This document shows positions 41,379-50,098 of a stretch of 64,000 nt of DNA, in pieces (position 1 is the first letter of the stretch; each line of letters opens with the position of its first letter). The DNA is from Amycolatopsis thailandensis (GTDB taxonomy: Bacteria; Actinomycetota; Actinomycetes; Mycobacteriales; Pseudonocardiaceae): assembly GCF_002234405.1 (NCBI RefSeq), contig NZ_NMQT01000092.1, forward strand, positions 1 to 64,000. Direction: 5' to 3'. Made by a program: the position numbers and the translations under genes. Under the pieces are notes generated by a model that worked only from the letters and a program-made list of their open reading frames with translations, made no database searches and was not told the origin of the DNA.

Positions 41379-41951
41379 CTACGGACGCTGAGCGTGGCGG
41401 GTGGTCAGCGCGTCGAGGTCCAGGGTGAGCGGGGTGCCCTCGAAATCGAGGCTCACCTTTCCGGTGTGCTCGCCGAAGTTCTCGTACTCGCCGTCGACCA
41501 GACGGTAGGTGACCATGCTGGCCGGGTCTTCGAGGTCGACGATCCAGTAGTGCTCGATGCCGACTTCGGCGTACTCGGAGAACTTGGTGACCCGGTCGGT
41601 GCGGACGGTGCCCTCGGACAGGACTTCGATCACCAGCCGTGCGTCCGCGACGGCCACTCGGGCAACATCCAGAGTGGGCGGGTTCGCGACCAGGATGTCC
41701 GGCACCCGAATGGTCAACGGGTGCCCGGTGAGCAACAGTTCGACTCCGGCGATGGCGGCCAGATCCGTGAGCCTCTCATCCAGCCAGTACGCGAGCCGGG
41801 TCACCGCCAGTTGGTGCCGGGTGTCCAGGGACGGTGCCTCGACCAGGACGCCGCCGGACACTTCGGCCCGGTTCTGGGGCATCGCCTCCCAGTCGTCGGG
41901 GGTCACCTCTCGTGAGTGATCCGTGTCGTCAGAACGACCCAAAACACTCAC
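41379..41951 (-). CDS. Uma2/DUF820-family putative endonuclease
   Basis: A 190-residue protein of the Uma2 family, a PD-(D/E)XK-type fold common in actinobacteria and cyanobacteria. The core reads V-P-D-I-L-V-A-N, then A-R-L-V-I-E-V-L-S-E and T-K-F-S-E-Y-A, which supply the D...E-X-(V/K) and K residues. Activity on DNA is untested for most members. The GTG start overlaps the acyltransferase stop (GTGA), so the gene is formally the last of a sugar operon, an odd place for a nuclease-like protein. The end abuts a palindrome. Confidence 0.75.
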   Translation of the reverse strand: MSVLGRSDDTDHSREVTPDDWEAMPQNRAEVSGGVLVEAPSLDTRHQLAVTRLAYWLDERLTDLAAIAGVELLLTGHPLTIRVPDILVANPPTLDVARVAVADARLVIEVLSEGTVRTDRVTKFSEYAEVGIEHYWIVDLEDPASMVTYRLVDGEYENFGEHTGKVSLDFEGTPLTLDLDALTTRHAQRP

Positions 41952-42577
41952 GACTCCGTGAAATCGCCTGCCGGAGCGCCCCAGGACGAAGAAGCGTCCC
42001 CGCGCTCCTCCGCCAGCGCGCGCCGCCGAGCGTTCTCGCCGCGCACACGCTCCACTTCGGACTGGATGTACTCGTCGTCGTAGCGCTGGAACACCCGGGC
42101 CGGGTTGCCCGCCACGAGAGTGCGCGGCGGGACGTCCTTGGCGACCACGGAATTCGGCTGCACGGTGGCGAAATCGCCGATCGTCACGCCCGCCATGATC
42201 ACCACGAGGCCGCCGATGAAGCAGCCCTTCCCGATCTTCACCGGCTTGCGTTCGATCAGGTCGCTGCCGGAGTGGTTCTGCAGCGTCATGTTCGCGAGCC
42301 AGCTGGAATGGGTGAAGATCAGCGTGTTCAGGCCGATGCTGGTGTGCTCGCCGATCTCCAGCCCGCCGCTCGCGTCGAGCGCGGCGCCCTCGCCGATCCA
42401 GCAGTGTTCGCCGATCGTCAGGTTCTCCGGGCTGATGATCTTGACCCGTTCGCGGACCCGCGTCGACTCCGGCAGCCCGTAGAACTTGGCGCGCTCGGCG
42501 TCGTTCATGTACTGCGAGACGAGCTCGGTCAGGATCTGCGGGCGCAGCCGGTTGCTGCGCTCGTCATCGAAGAACAT
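41948..42577 (-). CDS. Hexapeptide-repeat acyltransferase (WbbJ/maa-like)
   Basis: A 209-residue left-handed beta-helix protein of the sugar O-/N-acetyltransferase type. The N-terminal helix is followed by hexapeptide turns (I-G-E-H-C-W-I-G-E-G, I-G-E-H-T-S-I-G). The loop with T-H-S-S-W-L-A-N holds a His in the position of the catalytic base, and V-I-M-A-G-V-T-I-G-D-F with V-V-A-K-D-V-P-P leads to G-N-P-A-R-V-F. This is the typical acetyl-CoA dependent set. It is coupled to the Uma2 gene and overlaps the glycosyltransferase by 14 nt, so it probably modifies the same sugar product. Confidence 0.82.
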   Translation of the reverse strand: MFFDDERSNRLRPQILTELVSQYMNDAERAKFYGLPESTRVRERVKIISPENLTIGEHCWIGEGAALDASGGLEIGEHTSIGLNTLIFTHSSWLANMTLQNHSGSDLIERKPVKIGKGCFIGGLVVIMAGVTIGDFATVQPNSVVAKDVPPRTLVAGNPARVFQRYDDEYIQSEVERVRGENARRRALAEERGDASSSWGAPAGDFTES

Positions 42578-43790
42578 CGGCCTCGGTCACCAGTTTCTCG
42601 AAGGTGCGCAGGTGTTCCTCCGCGACGACGTCGAGGCCGAAGTTGGCCCGCACCATCGCGCTTTCGCGCTGTGCCACCAAAGCCCGCTTCTCGGGATCGT
42701 CGAGCAGTTCGATGACGGTGTCCGCCACCGCCTCGCTGTCGTCCGGGCGCACCAGCAGGATGTTCTCGCCGTTGCGGAGTTCGATGCCCGGATAGTTGTC
42801 CTCGGTCACCGAAGCGATGGTCGCGGTGCCCGAGAGCATCGCCTCCAGCGACGCGGTGCCGCAGCCGCCGTTGAGGTCGTGCGTGACGATGTCGGCGGCG
42901 GCGAAGTACGCGGGCACGTCGGCCTTCGGCACGGCGCCGGTGACGATGATGGCGTCCGCGACACCGAGTTCTTCGGCCCGCTTCAGGAAGACGTCGTGAT
43001 ACACGCGGCCGACGACGACCACCTTCACGCCCGGGTGCTTGTCCAAAATGGACGGCAGCGCCTCGACCAGCGGGAGCCGGTTGCGCAGCGGGATCACGTG
43101 CCCGAGCGAGACGATCACCGGACCGTCGCCCAGGTTGTGCTCCTCCCGCACATCCTTCGTGAGCGGCTTCTCGAAGTTCCCGGTGTCGACGGCGATCGGG
43201 AAGTAGTCCGAGTTCGCGTCGCTGGTGCCGTAGCGCTCGACGCAGTAGTCGACCCCGAGCTTGTCGAGGATGACGTACCGCGGCTTGAGATAGCGCAGGA
43301 TCGGGTTCACCAGCACGGTGTCCAGGAACCGGAAGACGCCGCCGTACAGCTTGTTGTCGCTGATCAGCAGCGTGTGGATGGTCAGCAGCATCGGCAGCTT
43401 GTGCCGCCGCGCGTACCGCCCGGCCAGCCACGACAGGTCGAAGAACTGCCCGTGCAGGTGGATGGCGTCCGGTTTGAACTCGTCCAGCAGCTTCCGCAGC
43501 CGCCGCCAGTTCCCCGGCCGCAACGAGGCGAAGCTCATGTCGAAGTCGATCGACAGGCCCAGCTGCGGCATCTTCACCGCGGGCAGGCGGACGACGCGGT
43601 AGCCGTCCTTCGTCTCGTCGGCCGGGGCGTCGGCGTAGGCCGCGGTGATCGCGAGCACCTCGTGCCCGCGCGCCGCGTACTGCTCGGCCAGGGACGCCGC
43701 CATGTGCGCGCTTCCGCCCACCCTCGGCGGGAAGAAGTTGTTGACGACAGCGATGCGCATGGGGCGGCTCTCCCCCGGCCCGGCGGTCAT
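42564..43790 (-). CDS. Glycosyltransferase family 4
   Basis: A 408-residue GT-B enzyme. The N-terminal domain begins V-V-N-N-F-F-P-P-R-V-G-G, typical of GT4 enzymes that use nucleotide sugars. The C-terminal domain has S-L-G-H-V-I-P, an Arg/Lys pair and the E-X7-E-like A-S-L-E-A-M-L-S-G region. It would transfer a sugar in the cytosol to a lipid-linked or other acceptor. The ATG overlaps the epimerase stop (ATGA) with GGAGGG upstream, which decides the start; MRIAVV ten codons in is an alternative. The gene is part of the five-gene sugar operon. Confidence 0.85.
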   Translation of the reverse strand: MTAGPGESRPMRIAVVNNFFPPRVGGSAHMAASLAEQYAARGHEVLAITAAYADAPADETKDGYRVVRLPAVKMPQLGLSIDFDMSFASLRPGNWRRLRKLLDEFKPDAIHLHGQFFDLSWLAGRYARRHKLPMLLTIHTLLISDNKLYGGVFRFLDTVLVNPILRYLKPRYVILDKLGVDYCVERYGTSDANSDYFPIAVDTGNFEKPLTKDVREEHNLGDGPVIVSLGHVIPLRNRLPLVEALPSILDKHPGVKVVVVGRVYHDVFLKRAEELGVADAIIVTGAVPKADVPAYFAAADIVTHDLNGGCGTASLEAMLSGTATIASVTEDNYPGIELRNGENILLVRPDDSEAVADTVIELLDDPEKRALVAQRESAMVRANFGLDVVAEEHLRTFEKLVTEADVLR

Positions 43791-44719
43791 CCCTCCGAAG
43801 CCTTCACCAGTTCGTACATGCCCTCTTCGACGGAGATCTTCGGCTCCCAGCCGAGCATCTCGCGGGCACGGGTGATGTCGGCGGCACGACGCGAGACCAG
43901 CACGTCGCGCTCGTTGAACAGCGGCTCGACGTTCACGCCGACGGCGTCGATGAGGATCTTCGCCAGCGTCGCGATGGAGGTGTCGATCCCGGTGCCGATG
44001 TTGATCGGCAGGTTCGCCTGCTCCGATTCGAGCGCGGCGACGACGGCGCGGGCCAGGTCCGTGACGTGCACGAAGTCCATCGACTGGTCGCCGCGGCCGT
44101 CGATGATCGGCGGCTGGCCGGCGCGCAGGCGCTGAATGAAGTGGTTGATCACCGACGTGTAGTAGGCCTCGATCTTCTGGCCGGGGCCGTACACGTTGAA
44201 GAACCGCAGCGCGTTCCAGGACAGCCCCTTGGTGCGCTCGTAGAAGCCGAGCATGTCCTCGCCCGCGCGCTTCGAGATGCAGTACGGCGTGAGCGGCTTG
44301 AGCTCGTCGTCCTCGTGCATCGGCAGCCGCTTCGGGTCGCCGTAGACGGACGCGGTCGAGGCGAACACGACCCGCTCGACACCCTCGTCCGCCGCGGCGG
44401 CGAAGACGTTGTGGTTGCCGACCATGTTGATGTCGATCGACTCGTGCGGGTCCGCGACCGACTTGTTGATCGACACGGTCGCGAAGTGGATGACGTGCGT
44501 GCAGCCGCGCATGGCCTCGCGCACGGCGCCGCCGTAGCGGACGTCCTTCTCGACCAGTTCGACCTTGCCGGTGGCGACGAACTCGTTGATCCGGGCGCGG
44601 TCGCCGCGGGTCATGTTGTCGAAGACGCGGACGGTGTAGCCGCCTTCGATCAGCATCGGGATCACGTGCGCGGCGATGAAGCCACCGCCCCCGGTGAAGA
44701 AGACCTTCTTGTCGGGCAT
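43787..44719 (-). CDS. NAD-dependent epimerase/dehydratase (UDP-glucose 4-epimerase-like)
   Basis: A 310-residue extended SDR. The NAD loop is F-T-G-G-G-G-F-I-A, the catalytic Y-C-I-S-K, and the Thr/Ser T-A-S-V-Y-G-D-P segment precedes it. R-F-F-N-V-Y-G-P-G is conserved in UDP-sugar epimerases. It could act on UDP-glucose, UDP-GlcNAc or UDP-glucuronate; which one cannot be told. The frame is open upstream, but the ATG chosen has AGGAGA and starts at the first strand. It follows the aminotransferase by 7 nt. Confidence 0.85.
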   Translation of the reverse strand: MPDKKVFFTGGGGFIAAHVIPMLIEGGYTVRVFDNMTRGDRARINEFVATGKVELVEKDVRYGGAVREAMRGCTHVIHFATVSINKSVADPHESIDINMVGNHNVFAAAADEGVERVVFASTASVYGDPKRLPMHEDDELKPLTPYCISKRAGEDMLGFYERTKGLSWNALRFFNVYGPGQKIEAYYTSVINHFIQRLRAGQPPIIDGRGDQSMDFVHVTDLARAVVAALESEQANLPINIGTGIDTSIATLAKILIDAVGVNVEPLFNERDVLVSRRAADITRAREMLGWEPKISVEEGMYELVKASEG

Positions 44720-44726
44720 TTCTCTC

Positions 44727-45857
44727 CTAGCTCGGCAGTGCGGCGCTGACGGTCCCGATGACCCGGTCGACCTGGTCATCGGTGAGGTTGGCGTGCATCG
44801 GGATGGCGAGATGACGGGCGAAGAGGTCCGCCGAAACCGGCAAGGTCTGCTTCTTGCCGTAGATGGGCTGGAGGTGCGAGGCGTAGGTGCCGAAGTTGCA
44901 CTGCACGCCCTGCTCGCGGATCCGCAGCGCGAGCGCGTCGCGGTCGATCTCCGGGGCCACGGTGAGGATGTAGGCCTGCCACGGGTGTTCGCGGTCCGGC
45001 AGTTCGACCGGGACGTCGAGACCGGGCAGGTTCTCGAACGCCTCGTGGTAGCGCTTGGCCACCGAACGGCGGGCCGAGAGCAGGTCCGGGAGGCGGTCGA
45101 GCTGGACGTTCATGATCGCGGCCTGCACGTCCGAGAGCCGGAAGTTGTAGCCGAGCTCGTGGAACTCCGGGATCGGCAGCGCGCCGGAACCCTCGCGGGT
45201 GATGGCGGGCTCGATGCCGTAGGTGTGCAGCTTGCGCGCGTGCGCGATGAGGTCTTCGCGGTCCGAGACGAGCGCGCCGCCTTCGCCCGCGGTGATGCCC
45301 TTGCGGCCGTGGAAGGAGAACGCGGCCAGGTCGGCGAGGCTGCCGGCGGGACGGGTCTTGTAGGTCGCGCCCGCGGCGCAGGCGGCGTCCTCGAAGAGCC
45401 ATAGGCCGTGCTTGTCGGCGATCGCGCGGTACTCGTCGAAGTCACCCGGCTGACCGGCGACGTCGACGGCGAGGATGCCGACCGTACGAGGCTTGATCAG
45501 GGCTTCGATCGACGCCGGGTCGGCGCTCCAGACGTCCGGGCGGATGTCCGCGAACACCGGCGTCGCGCCCGCCTGGAGCACGGCGTGGCCGGTGGCGGGG
45601 AAGGTGTAGTCGCCGACGATGACCTCGTCACCCGGCTTCACGCCGAGCACACGCAGCCCGAGGAAGAGTGCCGACCCACAGTTGCTGGTGGTCAGGGCGT
45701 GCGCGGTGCCGACGGTCTTCGCGAAGCGTTCCTCGAAACGGCGGCACGCGGGGCCGGCACCGGCCAGCCAGCCGGACCGGAACACCTCCGCCACCGCGGC
45801 GAGTTCTTCGTCGCCGACGGTCGGCTGACCGAGGACCACGGGTTCCTGCTCAGACAT
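44727..45857 (-). CDS. DegT/DnrJ/EryC1 sugar aminotransferase
   Basis: A 376-residue PLP enzyme with catalytic K186 in F-H-G-R-K-G-I-T-A-G-E-G-G and the D-A-A-C-A-A-G-A loop. The S-F-H-G-R-K pattern is nearer to PseC/ArnB-type aminotransferases than the K-N-I-T form at 36594, so the two are not recent duplicates. With the epimerase, GT4 and acyltransferase it would make and transfer an amino sugar that is later acylated. The start chosen has GGGAGAGG upstream. It heads the operon, divergent from a SARP regulator across 118 nt. Confidence 0.85.
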   Translation of the reverse strand: MSEQEPVVLGQPTVGDEELAAVAEVFRSGWLAGAGPACRRFEERFAKTVGTAHALTTSNCGSALFLGLRVLGVKPGDEVIVGDYTFPATGHAVLQAGATPVFADIRPDVWSADPASIEALIKPRTVGILAVDVAGQPGDFDEYRAIADKHGLWLFEDAACAAGATYKTRPAGSLADLAAFSFHGRKGITAGEGGALVSDREDLIAHARKLHTYGIEPAITREGSGALPIPEFHELGYNFRLSDVQAAIMNVQLDRLPDLLSARRSVAKRYHEAFENLPGLDVPVELPDREHPWQAYILTVAPEIDRDALALRIREQGVQCNFGTYASHLQPIYGKKQTLPVSADLFARHLAIPMHANLTDDQVDRVIGTVSAALPS

Positions 45858-45975
45858 ACCTCTCCCATTGCGTGGGGACCCGGCGAAGTGTATAGACGCC
45901 ATTCGGCCGATCTCGGGCGGGCTGGATCCACCCAGGTCAAACCACGGACACCACCGGACGCCCTAATCTGGCGGC

Positions 45976-48900
45976 ATGCGATTCGGCGTCTTGGGGGCGA
46001 CGGAGGTGCGCCGCGAGGACGGCACCGCCGTCGGAGTCGGCGGCCCCAGGGTCCGGACGCTGTTCGCGTTGCTCGCGCTGGAGGCGGGCCGGGTCGTCCC
46101 GGCGGAGCGGCTCATCGACGGCCTCTACGGCGAACAGCCGCCCGAAGGCGTGGCGAACGCGCTGCAATCGCAGGTCTCGCGGCTGCGCGGCGCGCTGAAA
46201 GACCTCGCGCCCGTCGAGTTCAGCCCGGCGGGTTACCGGCTGGCCGTGGACCCTGGCGACGTCGACGTGCACCGCTTCGAACGGCTCGCCGCCGAAGGCC
46301 GACGCGCTCTCGCGGCGGGAGACGCCGCGAAGGCGTCGGAACTGCTTCGCGACGCTCTCGGTCTCTGGCGGGGACCCGCTTTCGCGGACATCACCGACGC
46401 GCCGTTCCGCGATCCGCAGGTCACCAGGCTGAACGAGCTGAAGACGTCGGCGATCGAAGACCGTGCCGAAGCCGAACTCAAGCTCGGAAGACACGAAGAC
46501 GTCCTCGCCGGGCTTCGCGAGGTCATCGACGACCAGCCGCTGCGGGAGCGGCCCCGCGCGCTGCTGATCCGCGCGCTGCACGCCGCCGGACGTCAGGCCG
46601 ACGCGCTCACCGCGTTCGAGGACGCCCGCCGCGTCCTGGCGGACGAGCTCGGCGCGGACCCCGGGCCGGAACTCGCCGCCGCGCATCTCGCCGTGCTCCG
46701 CGGTGAGGCGCCGACCGTCAAGGCCACGACGGCGCCGCTCCCCGCGCAGCTCACCAGCTTCATCGGCCGCGAAGGCGACCTCCGGCACGTGCTCGGCCAG
46801 CTGGATCGCTCGCGGCTGGTGACGCTCACCGGGCCCGGAGGCGCGGGCAAGACCCGGCTGGCCGTCGAGACCGCGGCGGCGGCGGACCTCCCGGCGGTCT
46901 TCGTCGAGCTCGCGCCCTACAGCGAGGACGCCGACGTCGCCCACGCCGTGCTGACCGCGCTCGGCCTGCGGACGGTCCCGCTCGGGACGGTCACCGTGGA
47001 GAACGCGCCGGTGGAGCGCCTGATCGACGCGCTCGCCGACCGGGCGGTGCTGCTGGTGCTCGACAACTGCGAGCATCTGGTCGAGGCCGCCGCGAAGCTG
47101 GTCGCCCGGCTGCTCGGCGCGGCCGCGGCGCTGCGTGTGCTGGCCACCAGCCGGGAGCCGCTGGGCATCACCGGCGAGGTCGTCTCTCCCGTGCCGAGGC
47201 TCGCCGTGCCGCCGCCGGGCACTCCGCCCGACCGGTCGCTGGAGTTCGCCGCCGTCCGGCTGTTCGCCGACCGCGCGCAGGCCAACGATCCGGGGTTCGC
47301 CGTGGACGACACGACGGCGGGCGACGTCCAGCGGGTGTGCGCCGCGCTCGACGGGCTCCCGCTGGCCATCGAGCTCGCCGCCGCGCGCGTGCGGACGCTG
47401 CCGGTCGGCGAGATCGCCACGCGGCTGGACGACCGCTTCAAGCTGCTTTCGCGGGGCAGCCGGGGCGCCGAGAGCAGGCATCGCACACTGCGCGGCGTCG
47501 TCGAATGGAGCTGGGATCTCCTGGAGGACGACGAACGCCTGCTCGGCAGACGGTTGACCGTCTTCGCGGGCGGCACGACCCTCGCCGACGCCGAAACGGT
47601 CTGTGCCGTCCCGGACATCGAGGACCTGCTTCCGTCCCTTGTGGACAGATCGCTGGTCGAACGCACCGGGGATCGGTACCGGATGCTCGAAACCATCCGG
47701 GCGTTCTTCGCCGAGAAGCTCGCCGAAGCCGGTGAAACGGAACGGCTTCGGCGCGCGCACGCCGAGCATTTCCTCGCCCTCGCCGAGGAAGCGGACCCGC
47801 TCCTGCGCACCGGCGACCAGCTCGCCTGGCTCGACCGGCTCGACGCGGCCTACGACGACCTCCTGGCCGCGTTGCGCTGGGCCACCGAAACCGACACGCG
47901 GATCGCGCTCCGGCTTTCGGCCTCGCTGGTGACGTACTGGTGGATGCGCGGTCGCCGGTTCGAAGGTTCGACGCTGTGCCTGGAAGTGATCAAGAACCTC
48001 GGCCCGAAGCCGCCGGACGGCCTCGAAGAGGAGTACCAGCTCTGCGTGCTCAGCGCCGCCGCGGGACTCCGCGAGCACGAAGCCCTCGGCCGTCACTTTC
48101 CCGAGGTGGACAGCCTCGTGCGGAACATGGTCAGTGCGCCGAGGAACCCGGCGCTCCTGATGCTGATGGGGGTGGTGACCGGGCCGCCCGGTGACGACGA
48201 CGAACTGCTCAAACGCGGTCAGGCACTCTTGGCGCACAGTGACGCCTGGAGCCTCGCGCTGGTGCCGACCGGCTACGGGCTGCGCATGCTGATGCAAGGC
48301 GAACTCGAAACGGCGGAAGGACTTCTGCGGGAAGGGGAGGCCGCGTTCCGCGCGATCGGGGAACGCTGGGGCCTTTCGATGACGCTCGACCACCTGTCGC
48401 AGATCCTGATCTGGACGAACCGCCAGGCCGAAGCCCTGGAATTGATGGACGAGGCGCTCCGGCTGATGCGGGAACTCGGCGCGTCCGACGACAACGCGGA
48501 CCTTCTGTGCCGCCGGGGCACCAGCAAGCTGCTCCACGGCGACGCGGCGGGAGCGCGGGCGGACTTCGAACTCGCCGTCGAGATAGCGCGCCGCGCCGGG
48601 ATGCCGGAAAGCCGGGCGTTCGGGTACGTCGGCCTCGCCACCCTCGCCCGGCACGGAGGGGATCTGGCCACGGCTCGCGCGCTGAGCGAACTCGCGCTTT
48701 CGGAGTGCTCAGGTGGCTCTTTCACCTCCGAGGGGGGCCGCTCCGGGGCGCGGATCTCACTCGGCTGGGTCGCGGCCGCCGAGGGCGACGCCGACCAGGC
48801 CGAAGAACTGCACCGGCAGGCGCTCCTTTCGGCGGAACAGTGGCACGACAGCACCACCTTGGCCTGCGCCGTCGAAGGCCTCGCCGGGGTCGCGCTGCTC

Positions 48901-49101
48901 CGGGGCGACCCCGAGCGGGCGGCGGTCCTGATCGGCGCCGCGGTGACCGTCCGGGGCACCCCGTTCGCCGTCGATCTGGACGCCGCCCTGCTCCGGACGA
49001 CCGCGCGCGAGCGGCTCGGCGAGGACTTCGACCGGGCCTATCGCCGGGGACTCGCCACGCGCGGCGCCGCTCAACTGGCCGGGTTGCCCAGGAAGTCCTG
49101 A
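45976..49101 (+). CDS. AfsR/SARP-type regulator with NB-ARC and TPR region
   Basis: A 1041-residue regulator. Residues 1-95 are an OmpR-like winged helix, about 95-245 the bacterial transcriptional activation domain (BTAD), and about 260-500 an NTPase domain. The Walker A motif is G-P-G-G-A-G-K-T (286-293) and V-L-L-V-L-D-N-C is the Walker B position. C-terminal helices about 640-1041 read as TPR-like repeats. Such proteins bind DNA and respond to ATP/ADP and partner proteins, often switching on secondary metabolism. The ATG lies 6 nt after TAATCT (leaderless). It is divergent from the sugar operon and may control it (inference). Confidence 0.85.
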   Translation: MRFGVLGATEVRREDGTAVGVGGPRVRTLFALLALEAGRVVPAERLIDGLYGEQPPEGVANALQSQVSRLRGALKDLAPVEFSPAGYRLAVDPGDVDVHRFERLAAEGRRALAAGDAAKASELLRDALGLWRGPAFADITDAPFRDPQVTRLNELKTSAIEDRAEAELKLGRHEDVLAGLREVIDDQPLRERPRALLIRALHAAGRQADALTAFEDARRVLADELGADPGPELAAAHLAVLRGEAPTVKATTAPLPAQLTSFIGREGDLRHVLGQLDRSRLVTLTGPGGAGKTRLAVETAAAADLPAVFVELAPYSEDADVAHAVLTALGLRTVPLGTVTVENAPVERLIDALADRAVLLVLDNCEHLVEAAAKLVARLLGAAAALRVLATSREPLGITGEVVSPVPRLAVPPPGTPPDRSLEFAAVRLFADRAQANDPGFAVDDTTAGDVQRVCAALDGLPLAIELAAARVRTLPVGEIATRLDDRFKLLSRGSRGAESRHRTLRGVVEWSWDLLEDDERLLGRRLTVFAGGTTLADAETVCAVPDIEDLLPSLVDRSLVERTGDRYRMLETIRAFFAEKLAEAGETERLRRAHAEHFLALAEEADPLLRTGDQLAWLDRLDAAYDDLLAALRWATETDTRIALRLSASLVTYWWMRGRRFEGSTLCLEVIKNLGPKPPDGLEEEYQLCVLSAAAGLREHEALGRHFPEVDSLVRNMVSAPRNPALLMLMGVVTGPPGDDDELLKRGQALLAHSDAWSLALVPTGYGLRMLMQGELETAEGLLREGEAAFRAIGERWGLSMTLDHLSQILIWTNRQAEALELMDEALRLMRELGASDDNADLLCRRGTSKLLHGDAAGARADFELAVEIARRAGMPESRAFGYVGLATLARHGGDLATARALSELALSECSGGSFTSEGGRSGARISLGWVAAAEGDADQAEELHRQALLSAEQWHDSTTLACAVEGLAGVALLRGDPERAAVLIGAAVTVRGTPFAVDLDAALLRTTARERLGEDFDRAYRRGLATRGAAQLAGLPRKS

Positions 49102-49766
49102 GCGCGGGTCAGCCGGATCCCCTGCGGCGCGAAGCGGCCGATGGCCTCGGTGAGCAGACGCGGGTCGAGTTCGCTGTCCTGGACAGCGACGTACAACGGT
49201 TCCGCGTTGACTCCGATCGCGCCGAGCCTGGTCATCCCGGGACCGACCGGGTCGGTGGTGAGCCGGGTGACCTCACGCCAGGGCACGACCGTCCGCTCGA
49301 CCCGCACGCCCACCGCGTCCAGTTCGAAGAGCACCCACTGCTGATCGTGCAACGACCGCACGTAGGCGATGGTGCCGACGCCGCCCGCGATCAGGACGAT
49401 CCGCAGCGGACCGGGCGCCCCGATCGACCCGAGCAGGGCTGCGAGCCCGAAGAAGGCCACCAGGAGCCCGGTCAGCTTCGCGGCGCCGACGAGGCCCGCG
49501 TTCGGCTTGTACACCCGGAACCGGACGTTGCGCATCAGATGTTTGGTGAGCACGCCGCCGCCGACCGCGACGGGCAGCGCGATCAGCGTCACCGCCAGCG
49601 AGCCCGGGGTGAAGTCGACGAGGACGTTGTAACCGGCGATCAGTGCGACGAATCCGCCCACGACGGTCAGCGCCAGCGCGAGCTTGCCCTTCCGCACGTC
49701 CTGTTCGCGGCGGTCGAGCGCGGCCTGGTCTCCGGTGGCGGGGAAACCTCCGTCGATGTTCCTCAT
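49071..49766 (-). CDS. Membrane protein, unknown
   Basis: A 231-residue protein with four membrane helices in two pairs (about residues 28-50, 55-73, 92-112 and 117-135). A soluble C-terminal part has strands such as W-V-L-F-E-L-D-A-V-G-V-R-V-E and P-L-Y-V-A-V-Q. The layout resembles small PH-domain membrane proteins (bPH). The start overlaps the stop of the 70-residue gene (ATGA), so the two form a pair. The last 31 nt overlap the end of the SARP gene on the other strand. Confidence 0.68.
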   Translation of the reverse strand: MRNIDGGFPATGDQAALDRREQDVRKGKLALALTVVGGFVALIAGYNVLVDFTPGSLAVTLIALPVAVGGGVLTKHLMRNVRFRVYKPNAGLVGAAKLTGLLVAFFGLAALLGSIGAPGPLRIVLIAGGVGTIAYVRSLHDQQWVLFELDAVGVRVERTVVPWREVTRLTTDPVGPGMTRLGAIGVNAEPLYVAVQDSELDPRLLTEAIGRFAPQGIRLTRAQDFLGNPAS

Positions 49767-49975
49767 CGGGCGTCACGCCGTTCGGCCGCGCGGCGCTCGC
49801 GCTGACGGCGGTCGAGGACGTAGAGCACGCCGCCGGCGATGGCGCTCAGCGCGGCGTAGAGCAGGTCCTGGGCCCCGTCCTCGGGGTAGCCGGTGGAGAA
49901 CTCGACCATCGCGAGCGCGATGAAGAGGACGCACAACACTCCTCCGCCGATGATGTACACCTTGTTGCTCAGCAT
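49763..49975 (-). CDS. Small two-helix membrane protein
   Basis: A 70-residue protein with two membrane helices (about 5-24 and 35-52) and a very basic tail (R-R-Q-R-E-R-R-A-A-E-R-R). A GAGGGA ribosome site precedes the ATG. A longer frame exists upstream without such a site. It is coupled to the 231-residue membrane protein and is probably its partner. Function is unknown. Confidence 0.65.
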   Translation of the reverse strand: MLSNKVYIIGGGVLCVLFIALAMVEFSTGYPEDGAQDLLYAALSAIAGGVLYVLDRRQRERRAAERRDAR

Positions 49976-50098
49976 GGCTTCCCTCGCTTGTCGTTTGCCG
50001 TGGTGAGAGCACTTTCGCGCGGGGCACATGACATTCGGATGACAAGCCGTCAGCGCGTGGTGCGCGGACGGTCAGCGGCGGCGGACACGCTCCCGGAC

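Noticed and set aside
45937..48654. A 905-codon open frame on the minus strand opposite the SARP gene
   Set aside because: It lies wholly within the SARP coding sequence, has no ribosome site, and its composition (Arg/Gly/Glu with no domain) is that of a high-GC shadow frame.
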